Positions 15,426 through 22,726 of a stretch of 38,051 nucleotides of DNA are shown here, piece after piece. The position numbers and the translations under genes are program-made. The stretch is from an uncultured Roseburia sp. (GTDB lineage: Bacteria > Bacillota > Clostridia > Lachnospirales > Lachnospiraceae), in the NCBI GenBank assembly GCA_934292805.1, contig CAKQXQ010000022.1:1-38051 (forward strand), written 5' to 3'. Position 1 is the first letter of the stretch, and the number at the start of each line of letters is the position of its first letter. The notes under the pieces were generated by a model. The model did not search any database and was not told the origin of the DNA. It saw only the letters and a list, made by a program, of their open reading frames with translations.

Positions 15426-16640
15426 TTATAACTTTTTAATACGATCCAGTGCAGCCAGTGTATTCTCATAACTTCCAAATGCAGTCAGTCTGAAATAACC
15501 CTCTCCGCTTGGTCCAAAACCGGATCCCGGTGTTCCGACTACGTTGGCATTTTCTAACAGGTAATCAAAGAATTCCCATGATGTCATGGAGCCTGGTGTT
15601 TTTAACCAGATATATGGTGCATTGACACCACCAAATACTGTGTATCCGGCATCTTTTAATCCCTGTTTGATCGTCTTTGCATTGTTCATATAATAAGCAA
15701 CCTGCTCTTTTAACTGTGCCTTTCCTGCTTCGGAATAAACAGCTTCCCCTGCACGCTGCTGAATATATGGTGCACCATTGAACTTGGTACCATGACGTCT
15801 TGCCCACATTGCATTCAATGACACATCATTGCATTTTAATTCCTTCGGAACTACTGTATATCCAAGTCTAACACCGGTAAATCCTGCATTTTTAGAAAAA
15901 CTCTTAAGTTCGATCGCACAGGTTTTTGCTCCGTTGCACTCGTAAATAGAGTGTGCAACATTATCCTCAGAAATATATGCCTCATATGCCGCATCATAAA
16001 TAATAACAGAACCATTTTTATTGGCATAATCAACCCAGACCTGAAGTTCATCCTTTGTAATGGTTGTTCCGGTTGGATTATTCGGCAGACAAAGGTAAAT
16101 GATGTCCGGCACCTCTTTCGGTAATTCCGGCACAAAATCATTCTCCATCGTACATGGCATATAGATCACGTTGCTCCATGTCTCAGACTTTGCATCATAG
16201 ACGCCTGTTCTTCCGGCCATAACATTGGAGTCCACATATACCGGATATACCGGATCGCAGACTGCAATTCTGTTATCTACAGAAAAAATCTCCTGTATGT
16301 TACCGGAATCACTCTTTGCTCCATCTGATACGAAGATCTCGTCAACAGAGATATCGCAGCCTCTTGCCTGATAGTCATTCTTCACGATGGCACTTCTTAA
16401 AAATTCATATCCAAGATCCGGTGCATATCCATGAAAAGTTGCTGCATTGCCCATCTCATCGACTGCCTTATGCATTGCCTCAACGATTGCCGGTGCGATC
16501 GGCTGTGTCACATCGCCGATTCCAAGACGGATGATATTTTTATCCGGATTTGCCTGACTGTATGCATTTACTTTCTTCGCAATGTTGCTGAAAAGATAGC
16601 TTCCAGGAAGCTTCTGGTAATTATCATTTACTTTAAACAT
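15426..16640 (-). CDS. dapL: LL-diaminopimelate aminotransferase
   Basis: A 404-residue class I/II PLP aminotransferase of typical DapL length that opens MFKVNDNYQKLPGSYLF, a start characteristic of this enzyme. It converts tetrahydrodipicolinate directly to LL-diaminopimelate for lysine and peptidoglycan synthesis. Recognisable parts are RLGIGDVTQP near residue 38, SDGAKSDSGN at 105-114, LPNNPTGT at 185-192, YDAAYEAYI near 215-223 and the PLP lysine K250 in SFSKNAGFTG, with GVRLGY after it. The ATG at 16640 has a GGAGGAG site immediately upstream; that sequence itself supplies an earlier in-frame ATG at 16652. The gene has its own promoter (16726-16754) and terminator. Confidence 0.95.
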   Translation of the reverse strand: MFKVNDNYQKLPGSYLFSNIAKKVNAYSQANPDKNIIRLGIGDVTQPIAPAIVEAMHKAVDEMGNAATFHGYAPDLGYEFLRSAIVKNDYQARGCDISVDEIFVSDGAKSDSGNIQEIFSVDNRIAVCDPVYPVYVDSNVMAGRTGVYDAKSETWSNVIYMPCTMENDFVPELPKEVPDIIYLCLPNNPTGTTITKDELQVWVDYANKNGSVIIYDAAYEAYISEDNVAHSIYECNGAKTCAIELKSFSKNAGFTGVRLGYTVVPKELKCNDVSLNAMWARRHGTKFNGAPYIQQRAGEAVYSEAGKAQLKEQVAYYMNNAKTIKQGLKDAGYTVFGGVNAPYIWLKTPGSMTSWEFFDYLLENANVVGTPGSGFGPSGEGYFRLTAFGSYENTLAALDRIKKL

Positions 16641-16725
16641 AATCTCCTCCATTAACTTAGGCTGTAAACTATTATTTTACTGTCCCAGTCTAACTGAAAC
16701 AATTTGTTCTTTCTAACTGTGCTCT

Positions 16726-16754
16726 AGTATAGCATTGATGTGTTTGGGATGCAA
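16726..16754 (-). promoter_or_regulatory. Promoter of dapL
   Basis: On the minus strand TTGCAT (16749-16754) and TATACT (16726-16731) are 17 bp apart. The leader is about 80 nt, and I see no riboswitch in it. Confidence 0.6.
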
Positions 16755-16760
16755 GTATTT

Positions 16761-16808
16761 TTTGTTTACATGGAATCAATATATTTTGTTTACATAGAAT
16801 CAATATAT
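16761..16808. repeat. 24-bp tandem duplication at the 3' end of hisA
   Basis: Two head-to-tail 24-bp copies (16761-16784 and 16785-16808) differ at one base. The inner copy holds the last hisA codons (Tyr-Ile-Asp-Ser-Met) and its stop. The outer copy repeats codons and stop beyond the gene. Confidence 0.9.
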
Positions 16809-17566
16809 CTCATAACCTTCTGATATTCCATGGATCCGCCAAAGAGATCTAAGGCACTTCCGATTGTTACATTCAGCCTGTTTTTGCCCAGTTTTCTTAA
16901 CTTTTCAAGATCACTGAAGCTTCCGACTCCTCCCGCGTAGGTGATCGGTATTTGGCCCCAGTTTCCAAGGATCGTAACCAGTTCCTCTTCTATTCCCTGC
17001 TGTTTTCCCTCAACATCCACTGCATGGATCAGAAATTCATCACAATATGCTGCCAGTTCATCCAAAAGCTGTTCTGTAATTTTCTGATCTGTGAAGTTCT
17101 GCCACCGGTCTGTTACGATGTAATAACCTCCATCTTTTTTCCTGCAGCTTAGATCCAATACCAGGTGATCCTTTCCTATTTTATTACAAAGCTCCGATAG
17201 CAGATCCAGACGAATTTTTCCTTCCTTAAAAACATATGACGTAACGATCACATGGCTTGCTCCTGCCTCAAGAAATTCTATCGCGTTCTCCGTATTTATT
17301 CCGCCTCCGACCATAAGTCCGCCAGGGTAGGCATTCAGTGCCTGTATTGCCTGCTTTTTTGTTATTTCATAATACGGACTGTCCTTTGCATTTAAAAGAA
17401 TGATGTGCCCTCCATGCAGTCCTTCCTTCTTATATAGCTTTGCAAAAAAAGCTGCATCCTGTTCCGATACAAAATTCTCTTCCGCCAGATTGCCGGCATC
17501 TCTTAAGCTGCCGCCTACGATCTGTTTTACTTTGCCATTATGAATGTCTATACATGGTCGAAATTC
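16790..17566 (-). CDS. hisA: HisA, eukaryotic-type phosphoribosylformimino-AICAR ribotide isomerase
   Basis: A 258-residue TIM barrel starting MEFRPCIDIHNGKVKQIVGG. This is the hallmark of the eukaryotic HIS6-type HisA rather than the usual bacterial form. It isomerises ProFAR to PRFAR, the fourth step of histidine synthesis. Other expected parts are GGHIILLNA, the GGGINTENA phosphate loop, HVIVTSYVF, LVLDLSCRKKDGGYYIV and the second phosphate site TYAGGVGSFSDL. The ATG at 17566 follows GGAGAG. An open extension to 17608 has no better site. No other histidine gene is in the window, so it stands apart from a his operon here. The last codons are tandemly duplicated. Confidence 0.9.
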   Translation of the reverse strand, partial: EFRPCIDIHNGKVKQIVGGSLRDAGNLAEENFVSEQDAAFFAKLYKKEGLHGGHIILLNAKDSPYYEITKKQAIQALNAYPGGLMVGGGINTENAIEFLEAGASHVIVTSYVFKEGKIRLDLLSELCNKIGKDHLVLDLSCRKKDGGYYIVTDRWQNFTDQKITEQLLDELAAYCDEFLIHAVDVEGKQQGIEEELVTILGNWGQIPITYAGGVGSFSDLEKLRKLGKNRLNVTIGSALDLFGGSMEYQKVMRYIDSM

Positions 17567-17632
17567 CATTTTCTCTCCATCCTTTTTCTCTTTCATTCCG
17601 CTTATCATCTTTCATTCTGGTTTTATAACCAG

Positions 17633-17680
17633 GATTCCTATGTCAAAAGATTATGAAACAGACCTTTTGACACCGGAATC
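17633..17680. repeat. Intergenic hairpin, copy 2 of a two-member family
   Basis: GATTCC (17633-17638) and TGTCAAAAG (17641-17649) pair with CTTTTGACA (17664-17672) and GGAATC (17675-17680), with a 2-bp internal mismatch. The right part, CAGACCTTTTGACACC then GGAATC, matches the hairpin at 11375-11434 at most positions. Confidence 0.7.
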
Positions 17681-17946
17681 TGACTCGTCAGAAAATCCTT
17701 TTAAATAAGGTAAGCATCTTCTTTCTTTTTATTAACCATCCAAAAGATAACCTGATAAATTGCAAAAAGACAACGTAACCTGTTTTCTGGCTCCGCTGCC
17801 TTTTTTGACATCTTATCATACTTAAAATCATTTGTGAATATCCTTTTTTATTCGCTTTTTTTGTACTTTTCTATTAGCTTATTTTTGTCGAAATATTAGT
17901 ATTTCTTATTAAACATATTTTTTTGTATTTCTTAGCTTATATATGA

Positions 17947-17975
17947 TTGACATTGTATGTTTTTTTTGCTATGAT
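17947..17975 (+). promoter_or_regulatory. Promoter of guaB
   Basis: A perfect TTGACA at 17947-17952 and TATGAT at 17970-17975, 17 bp apart, form the best vegetative promoter in the window. The start codon follows 49 bp later. Confidence 0.8.
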
Positions 17976-18024
17976 ACAGAACAATTAACGATACTTATTG
18001 AGATAAGAAAGAGAGGATAAAAGC

Positions 18025-19479
18025 ATGAGTACAATTATCGGTGAAGGCATTACTTTTGATGACGTATTATTAGTTCCACAGTATTCAGAAGTAACACCAA
18101 ATATGATTGACTTAACAACACATCTTACAAAAAAAATTGTTTTAAATATTCCTATGATGAGTGCCGCAATGGACACTGTTACTGAACACAGAATGGCGAT
18201 CGCCATGGCAAGACAGGGTGGAATCGGTATTATCCACAAGAATATGTCCATTCAGGCACAGGCAGAGGAAGTAGATAAAGTAAAACGTTCTGAGAATGGT
18301 GTTATCACAGATCCATTTTTCCTCTCTCCTGAACATACATTACAGGATGCTGAAGATCTGATGCGTAAGTTCCGTATCTCCGGTGTTCCGATCTGTGAAG
18401 GTGGCAAATTAGTCGGAATCATCACTAACCGTGATTTAAAATTCGAAACGGACTTCACTAAAAAGATCAGCGAAAGCATGACATCCGAGGGACTTATCAC
18501 TGCTCCGGAAGGAATTACTCTTGAAGAAGCAAAGAAGATCCTCGCAAAAGCCAGAAAAGAAAAGCTCCCGATCGTAGATAAAGATTTCCATCTTAAGGGA
18601 CTTATCACAATTAAAGATATCGAAAAACAGATCAAGTACCCACTTTCCGCAAAAGACAGTCTCGGACGTCTTCTCTGTGGTGCCGGTGTCGGTATTACAG
18701 GCAACATGATGGAACGTGTGGACGCACTTGTAAAAGCTCATGTTGACGTTATCGTTGTTGACTCTGCACATGGTCATTCCCACAATATCTTAGAAGCAGT
18801 CAAGAAGATCAAAGCTGCTTATCCTGATCTTCAGGTAATCGCCGGAAACGTAGCAACAGGTGCTGCTACCCGTGATCTGATCGAAGCTGGTGCTGATGCT
18901 GTTAAAGTTGGTATCGGACCTGGTTCTATCTGTACTACCCGTGTTGTTGCAGGTATCGGTGTTCCACAGATCACTGCAATTATGGATTGCTATGCTGTTG
19001 CCAAGGAATATGGTATTCCAGTCATCGCAGATGGCGGTATCAAGTATTCCGGTGATATGACAAAAGCTCTTGCTGCCGGTGCAAATGTCTGCATGATGGG
19101 AAGCCTTTTTGCAGGATGTGATGAAGCTCCTGGTACATATGAGTTATATCAGGGAAGAAAATACAAAGTTTACCGTGGTATGGGTTCTCTTGCTGCTATG
19201 GAGAACGGAAGTAAAGACCGTTACTTCCAGGAAGGTGCTAAAAAGTTAGTTCCGGAAGGTGTAGAAGGACGTGTTGCATACAAAGGTACACTTGAAGATA
19301 CTATCTTCCAGATGATCGGTGGTATCCGCTCCGGTATGGGATACTGTGGCTGCCCTACAATCGAAGACTTAAAAGAAAAAGGTCAGTTCGTCAAGATCTC
19401 TGCTGCTGCTTTACGTGAAAGTCATCCACATGATATTCATATTACAAAAGAAGCTCCAAACTATAGTATTGACGAATAG
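18025..19479 (+). CDS. guaB: IMP dehydrogenase
   Basis: A 484-residue enzyme of standard bacterial length. It oxidises IMP to XMP with NAD, the committed step of GMP synthesis. It begins with the TFDDVLLVPQYSEV strand. Two CBS domains lie at about 95-210 (ISGVPICEGGKLVGIITNRD is part of the first). The catalytic loop GPGSICTTR carries the IMP-binding Cys303. ADGGIKYSGD and the GSLFAGCDEAPG phosphate loop follow, then the YRGMGS flap and the EGVEGRV segment. All key residues are present. The AGAGAGGA site precedes the ATG. It appears to be transcribed alone from its own promoter. Confidence 0.97.
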   Translation: MSTIIGEGITFDDVLLVPQYSEVTPNMIDLTTHLTKKIVLNIPMMSAAMDTVTEHRMAIAMARQGGIGIIHKNMSIQAQAEEVDKVKRSENGVITDPFFLSPEHTLQDAEDLMRKFRISGVPICEGGKLVGIITNRDLKFETDFTKKISESMTSEGLITAPEGITLEEAKKILAKARKEKLPIVDKDFHLKGLITIKDIEKQIKYPLSAKDSLGRLLCGAGVGITGNMMERVDALVKAHVDVIVVDSAHGHSHNILEAVKKIKAAYPDLQVIAGNVATGAATRDLIEAGADAVKVGIGPGSICTTRVVAGIGVPQITAIMDCYAVAKEYGIPVIADGGIKYSGDMTKALAAGANVCMMGSLFAGCDEAPGTYELYQGRKYKVYRGMGSLAAMENGSKDRYFQEGAKKLVPEGVEGRVAYKGTLEDTIFQMIGGIRSGMGYCGCPTIEDLKEKGQFVKISAAALRESHPHDIHITKEAPNYSIDE

Positions 19480-19517
19480 TATTTCTATCTTATATAATAT
19501 ATCGAAAGAACATATTT

Positions 19518-19550
19518 CCGGCATCTGTTTACAGGTGCCGGGAACTTTAT
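19518..19550 (+). terminator. Hairpin after guaB, probable terminator
   Basis: CCGGCA (19518-19523) with CTGT pairs with ACAG and TGCCGG (19536-19541). The following run is weak (GAACTTTATT), so read-through into the next gene is possible. Confidence 0.55.
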
Positions 19551-19601
19551 TATAGCAACGGAAATTTTACATTTCCTGCAGAATAGTTGAGGTGAATTTA
19601 T

Positions 19602-20873
19602 TTGGACTCGGGTTCCATATTACAGATTGTTATCCTGATAATCCTGCTTTTACTTTCCGCCTTTTTCTCATCCGCGGAAACTGCTCTTACGACATCCAAC
19701 CGTATCCGGATGCGTTCTCTGGCAGAAGATGGCGATAAGCGGGCAAAACGTGTACTTCAGATCACAGATGACTCCGGCAAGATGTTAAGTGCCATTCTGA
19801 TCGGCAATAATATTGTCAATCTGTCTGCGTCATCCCTGGCAACTTCTCTTGCAATCCGTATCTGGGGAAGTGTCGGTGCCGGAATTGCAACCGGAATCTT
19901 AACCATATTAATATTAATTTTCGGTGAGATTTCTCCTAAGACGATCGCTACGATCAACGCTGACAAGATTGCTCTTTCCTATTGCAATGTCGTCTATGCA
20001 TTAATGAAGCTCCTGACGCCTGTTATCTTCCTTTTAAACAAGTTATCTATTGCCTTCCTGTTTTTGCTTAGGATCGATCCGAATGCGAACAACAAGGCTA
20101 TGACAGAAGAAGAATTAAGAACCATTGTAGACGTAGGTAAAGAAACCGGTGTGATCGAGTCCGAAGAACATGAGATGATCAATAATGTGTTCGATTTTGG
20201 AGATGCCCAGGCCAAGGAAGTAATGGTTCCAAGAATCGATATGACCTTTGCCAATATCGACTGTACTTATGATGAACTGATTGATATCTTCAAAGAAGAC
20301 AAATTTACACGTCTTCCTGTATATCAGGACACAACCGATAATGTTGTCGGTATCGTCAATATGAAGGATCTTCTTTTATACAAGGATACCTCTCATTTCT
20401 CGATCCGTGACATTATGCGTGAACCATACTTTACGTATGAACATAAGAATACCGCTGAGCTTTTCATGGAAATGCGTAAATCTTCCATCTCTCTTGCGAT
20501 CGTTCTCGATGAGTACGGTGCCACTGCAGGTCTTATCACATTAGAAGATCTTCTTGAGGAGATTGTCGGTGAGATCCGTGATGAATATGATACAGACGAG
20601 GAAGATCCGATCATTCAGCTCAGTGAACGCGAATATCTCGTTCTTGGTTCAACTAATCTTGAGGATCTGAGTGAAAAATTAGACCTTAACTTCCAGTCGG
20701 ATGATTATGATACGATTGGCGGCTACCTTATCGGTCTTTTAGATCATCTTCCAGAAAAGAATGAGATCATCATTACCGATGATGATGTCCTCCTTCGTGT
20801 AGAACAGATGGATAAGAACCGTATTGAAAAAATCTATATAAAGAAACCTGAAATCAAACAGGAAAATTCTTAA
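19602..20873 (+). CDS. CNNM/CorC (HlyC/CorC) family membrane protein
   Basis: A 423-residue protein in three parts. The CNNM membrane domain at about 1-180 starts with a hydrophobic helix and the SAFFSSAETALTTSNR re-entrant motif, and contains the GEISPKTIA motif. A CBS pair at about 195-330 includes VMVPRIDMTFAN and RLPVYQDTTDNVVGIVNMKD. A C-terminal CorC_HlyC domain has GGYLIGLLDHLPEKNE. Relatives take part in magnesium or cobalt efflux and resistance. The start is TTG at 19602, with GAGGTGA before it. It follows guaB by 122 bp and may be partly read through from it, but no functional tie is known. Confidence 0.9.
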   Translation: MDSGSILQIVILIILLLLSAFFSSAETALTTSNRIRMRSLAEDGDKRAKRVLQITDDSGKMLSAILIGNNIVNLSASSLATSLAIRIWGSVGAGIATGILTILILIFGEISPKTIATINADKIALSYCNVVYALMKLLTPVIFLLNKLSIAFLFLLRIDPNANNKAMTEEELRTIVDVGKETGVIESEEHEMINNVFDFGDAQAKEVMVPRIDMTFANIDCTYDELIDIFKEDKFTRLPVYQDTTDNVVGIVNMKDLLLYKDTSHFSIRDIMREPYFTYEHKNTAELFMEMRKSSISLAIVLDEYGATAGLITLEDLLEEIVGEIRDEYDTDEEDPIIQLSEREYLVLGSTNLEDLSEKLDLNFQSDDYDTIGGYLIGLLDHLPEKNEIIITDDDVLLRVEQMDKNRIEKIYIKKPEIKQENS

Positions 20874-20877
20874 TTTT

Positions 20878-20908
20878 AAGGTCTGTGCACTGGCACAGAC
20901 CTTTTTTA
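20878..20908. terminator. Bidirectional terminator
   Basis: A perfect 11-bp stem, AAGGTCTGTGC (20878-20888) with GCACAGACCTT (20893-20903), is followed by more Ts. It ends the CorC transcript and, from the other side, the Tad-like operon. Confidence 0.95.
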
Positions 20909-20944
20909 TGTAATAGGAAACTTCGTTTCCATTCTACTGTTATT

Positions 20945-21535
20945 TTATTCTGTTGTCAGCTTTTTCTTCATCTGTGCTCCACTTAACGCATAGCGCATTT
21001 TTTCCTCATCAAACAGGTAAGTCCATCTGTAATTTTTATGATCCGGTAATTCCAGAAAAGAATAGAATCCATGATCTTTTATATTCTGTGTCCACTCTGA
21101 TCCATCTTCTGTCGGCAGAAGCAATGCATATGTCATATAATCCATTGCTGATTTCTCCCGGATCGTTTTTTCCATACTTTCCCTGATGATCGTCTGCTCT
21201 TCTTCCGTCAATCCATTGCCTTTGTTTACCAGCTCCTTTAACAACACCATCTCCTGCAATTTTTCTTTCTGATCCTGTGTTGTCTGATCAAACATAAAAG
21301 CAATCTGTTCCATGAAATGCTGATGTACTTTCTCCTCTGCGATTTTCAGACTTCCATCTGCATACTCTTCTCTCAGCTGATCTGCAAGAGCATCTTCTGC
21401 TGCCCGGTCAAAAATCCTGTTATATAACTCCATTGTGAACTGAGCCTCTCTATCATAGTGATAACGTAAATCAGTCCTTAATACCATACACAGAAAAAGC
21501 ATTATAAATAATATACTCCAGTTAGAAATCCTCAT
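20945..21535 (-). CDS. Small single-span protein, last gene of Tad-like operon
   Basis: A 196-residue protein with a short N-terminus and one membrane span at about 6-20 (WSILFIMLFLCMVL). A mostly helical, highly charged outer domain follows, with no cysteines after the span. It overlaps the preceding gene by 14 bp, so the two are probably translationally coupled. Position and topology suggest a minor pilin-like or TadE/TadF-like component of the apparatus, but no sequence signature supports a family name. The operon ends at the terminator at 20878-20908. Confidence 0.75.
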   Translation of the reverse strand: MRISNWSILFIMLFLCMVLRTDLRYHYDREAQFTMELYNRIFDRAAEDALADQLREEYADGSLKIAEEKVHQHFMEQIAFMFDQTTQDQKEKLQEMVLLKELVNKGNGLTEEEQTIIRESMEKTIREKSAMDYMTYALLLPTEDGSEWTQNIKDHGFYSFLELPDHKNYRWTYLFDEEKMRYALSGAQMKKKLTTE

Positions 21536-21992
21536 ATCTTACAGTACCTCCGTAAAATACATTCACCGTATCATCTTTTATCCACGGGATTTCAAAAAGA
21601 CCTTTCTTTTTGACAATGGCAGACCGTACATAATCTCCACGTTCAAACCAAAAAGAATCCTCCTTTTTTAACTGTTCTATAATGTCACTTTCATCTGAAA
21701 AAGCACTCACATAAGTATACGTTCCATCTTCTAACACGATTTCTTTCTGTTCTCTCAAAAGATGGATCTCATAAATTCCAGACACACCAGAAACCTCCCT
21801 GCATAGCTGCTCATACATATCCATGGTGAGAAATCCTGTATTGCATATACTGTCCACAAATTCCGTATTTACCGTCATAAGATACATCTGCTCCGCAGAC
21901 TTTGCACGTTCAGCCATGTATAAAAATGGAATTCCTGTAAAAACGATCGCTGCAAATAAAATGGCAGCAACTTTTCCAAATATATCATCCAT
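21522..21992 (-). CDS. Small single-span pilin-like protein of Tad-like operon
   Basis: A 156-residue protein with MDDIFGKVAAILFAAIVF at the N-terminus, that is, a few polar residues, then one hydrophobic helix, then an extracytoplasmic domain with a cysteine pair (Cys50 and Cys64) that could form a disulfide. The central part has alternating strands (YTYVSAF, SDIIEQLKK). The layout is that of a pseudopilin or TadE/TadF-like minor subunit, without a recognisable prepilin peptidase site. It starts 3 bp after the 59-residue protein gene and overlaps the next gene. Confidence 0.75.
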   Translation of the reverse strand: MDDIFGKVAAILFAAIVFTGIPFLYMAERAKSAEQMYLMTVNTEFVDSICNTGFLTMDMYEQLCREVSGVSGIYEIHLLREQKEIVLEDGTYTYVSAFSDESDIIEQLKKEDSFWFERGDYVRSAIVKKKGLFEIPWIKDDTVNVFYGGTVRYEDF

Positions 21993-21995
21993 AAT

Positions 21996-22175
21996 TTAGC
22001 CGCCTTCTTTTTCATTCGCCTGCCAGGTTACTACCGGTCGCTGATTCCGGTTGCGTATTTCGACCTGCTTTGCGATATCATTTCCGGCAGCAGCTGCACT
22101 CTGTGCCAATTCTGCTGCCAATATAAATGCTGCCAGTGCTGCTCCCATTAAAAGTCCTTTTAATCCTTCTTCCAT
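21996..22175 (-). CDS. 59-residue pilin-like protein of Tad-like operon
   Basis: This 60-codon frame has an ATG at 22175 behind GAGGG. The product starts MEEGLKGLLMGAALAAF and continues with a long, alanine-rich hydrophobic helix to about residue 31, then a short polar tail. The size, Ala-rich helix and position between two other single-span proteins fit a Flp-type major pilin or a small inner membrane subunit. The usual Flp cleavage motif (G followed by xxxxEY) is not clear. The N-terminus matches that of the 149-residue neighbour (ME-x-SLKGLMLAAG versus MEEGLKGLLMGAA), so the two may be paralogues of different length. Confidence 0.75.
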   Translation of the reverse strand: MEEGLKGLLMGAALAAFILAAELAQSAAAAGNDIAKQVEIRNRNQRPVVTWQANEKEGG

Positions 22176-22187
22176 TGAAATCCCTCA

Positions 22188-22637
22188 TTATACCTGTGAA
22201 AAAACAATCCCGATAATTGTACCGTTGATATCCTTGATAATGCTTCCCTGGAATCTTGCAGTCGGATTAATGTACTTCTCACTCGCTACGTCCTGTGCAC
22301 TTTTATAACTGTTGTCTAACTGTTTTCCAAGTTCTCCCTTCTCCGGATCAAAATTGTAGTTGTAATATGTCTTATTCTTATTGGTCTGAACAAGAATTCC
22401 CATTGTCTCATCACTGAATTTGCGGATCACATTCAATACTTCACTTCCGGATACTTTTGTTCCGTCATACATCGTTTTGGATGCATCTGTGAATTCAGCC
22501 TGCAGCTGATTGATCTGTCCTGTCCCTTCGGATGCGGTATCCCTCGCTTCTCTTGCGATGTAAAATCCGAGACTGATAATAATACATGTAATAATAATTC
22601 CTGCTGCTAACATTAAACCTTTTAAACTATTTTCCAT
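22188..22637 (-). CDS. Pilin-like protein of Tad-like operon (149 residues)
   Basis: The protein starts MENSLKGLMLAAGIII and has one membrane helix at about 8-27, an amphipathic helical stretch (to about 60) and a C-terminal domain with SGSEVLNVIRKF and a Tyr/Asn-rich loop. This is the shape of a type IV or Tad pilin subunit: a hydrophobic N-terminal helix continuing into a polar helix and a small globular head. It begins with an AAAGGA site. It is the best major-subunit candidate, but there is no textbook peptidase cleavage site. A run of short A-rich repeats separates it from the platform gene upstream. Confidence 0.8.
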   Translation of the reverse strand: MENSLKGLMLAAGIIITCIIISLGFYIAREARDTASEGTGQINQLQAEFTDASKTMYDGTKVSGSEVLNVIRKFSDETMGILVQTNKNKTYYNYNFDPEKGELGKQLDNSYKSAQDVASEKYINPTARFQGSIIKDINGTIIGIVFSQV

Positions 22638-22647
22638 AAAAATATCC

Positions 22648-22703
22648 TTTCTTCTTCAAATTTTTCAATTTTTTCTTCAATTTTTCTTCAATTTTTTTAA
22701 TTT
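22648..22703. repeat. Short A-rich tandem repeats between platform and pilin genes
   Basis: On the minus strand, about four imperfect copies of a 11-14 bp unit (AAATTGAAGAA type) fill the gap just before the pilin-like gene's ribosome binding site. Confidence 0.6.
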
Positions 22704-22726
22704 CAGAGTCGTATGATTCCTTCCGT

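Larger units (their letters stand above)
17609..18024. other. Intergenic region between hisA and guaB
   Basis: This 416-bp gap between divergent genes holds a small hairpin at 17617-17632 (CTGGTT/AACCAG), the repeat hairpin at 17633-17680 and the guaB promoter at 17947-17975. Between them, at about 17690-17940, is AT-rich DNA in which I see no gene, tRNA or recognisable riboswitch. Confidence 0.5.

Noticed and set aside
17609..18024. Possible riboswitch upstream of guaB
   Set aside because: I looked for purine, PRPP, ppGpp or T-box cores in the long gap and saw only the repeat hairpin and an AT-rich stretch ending in a normal promoter.
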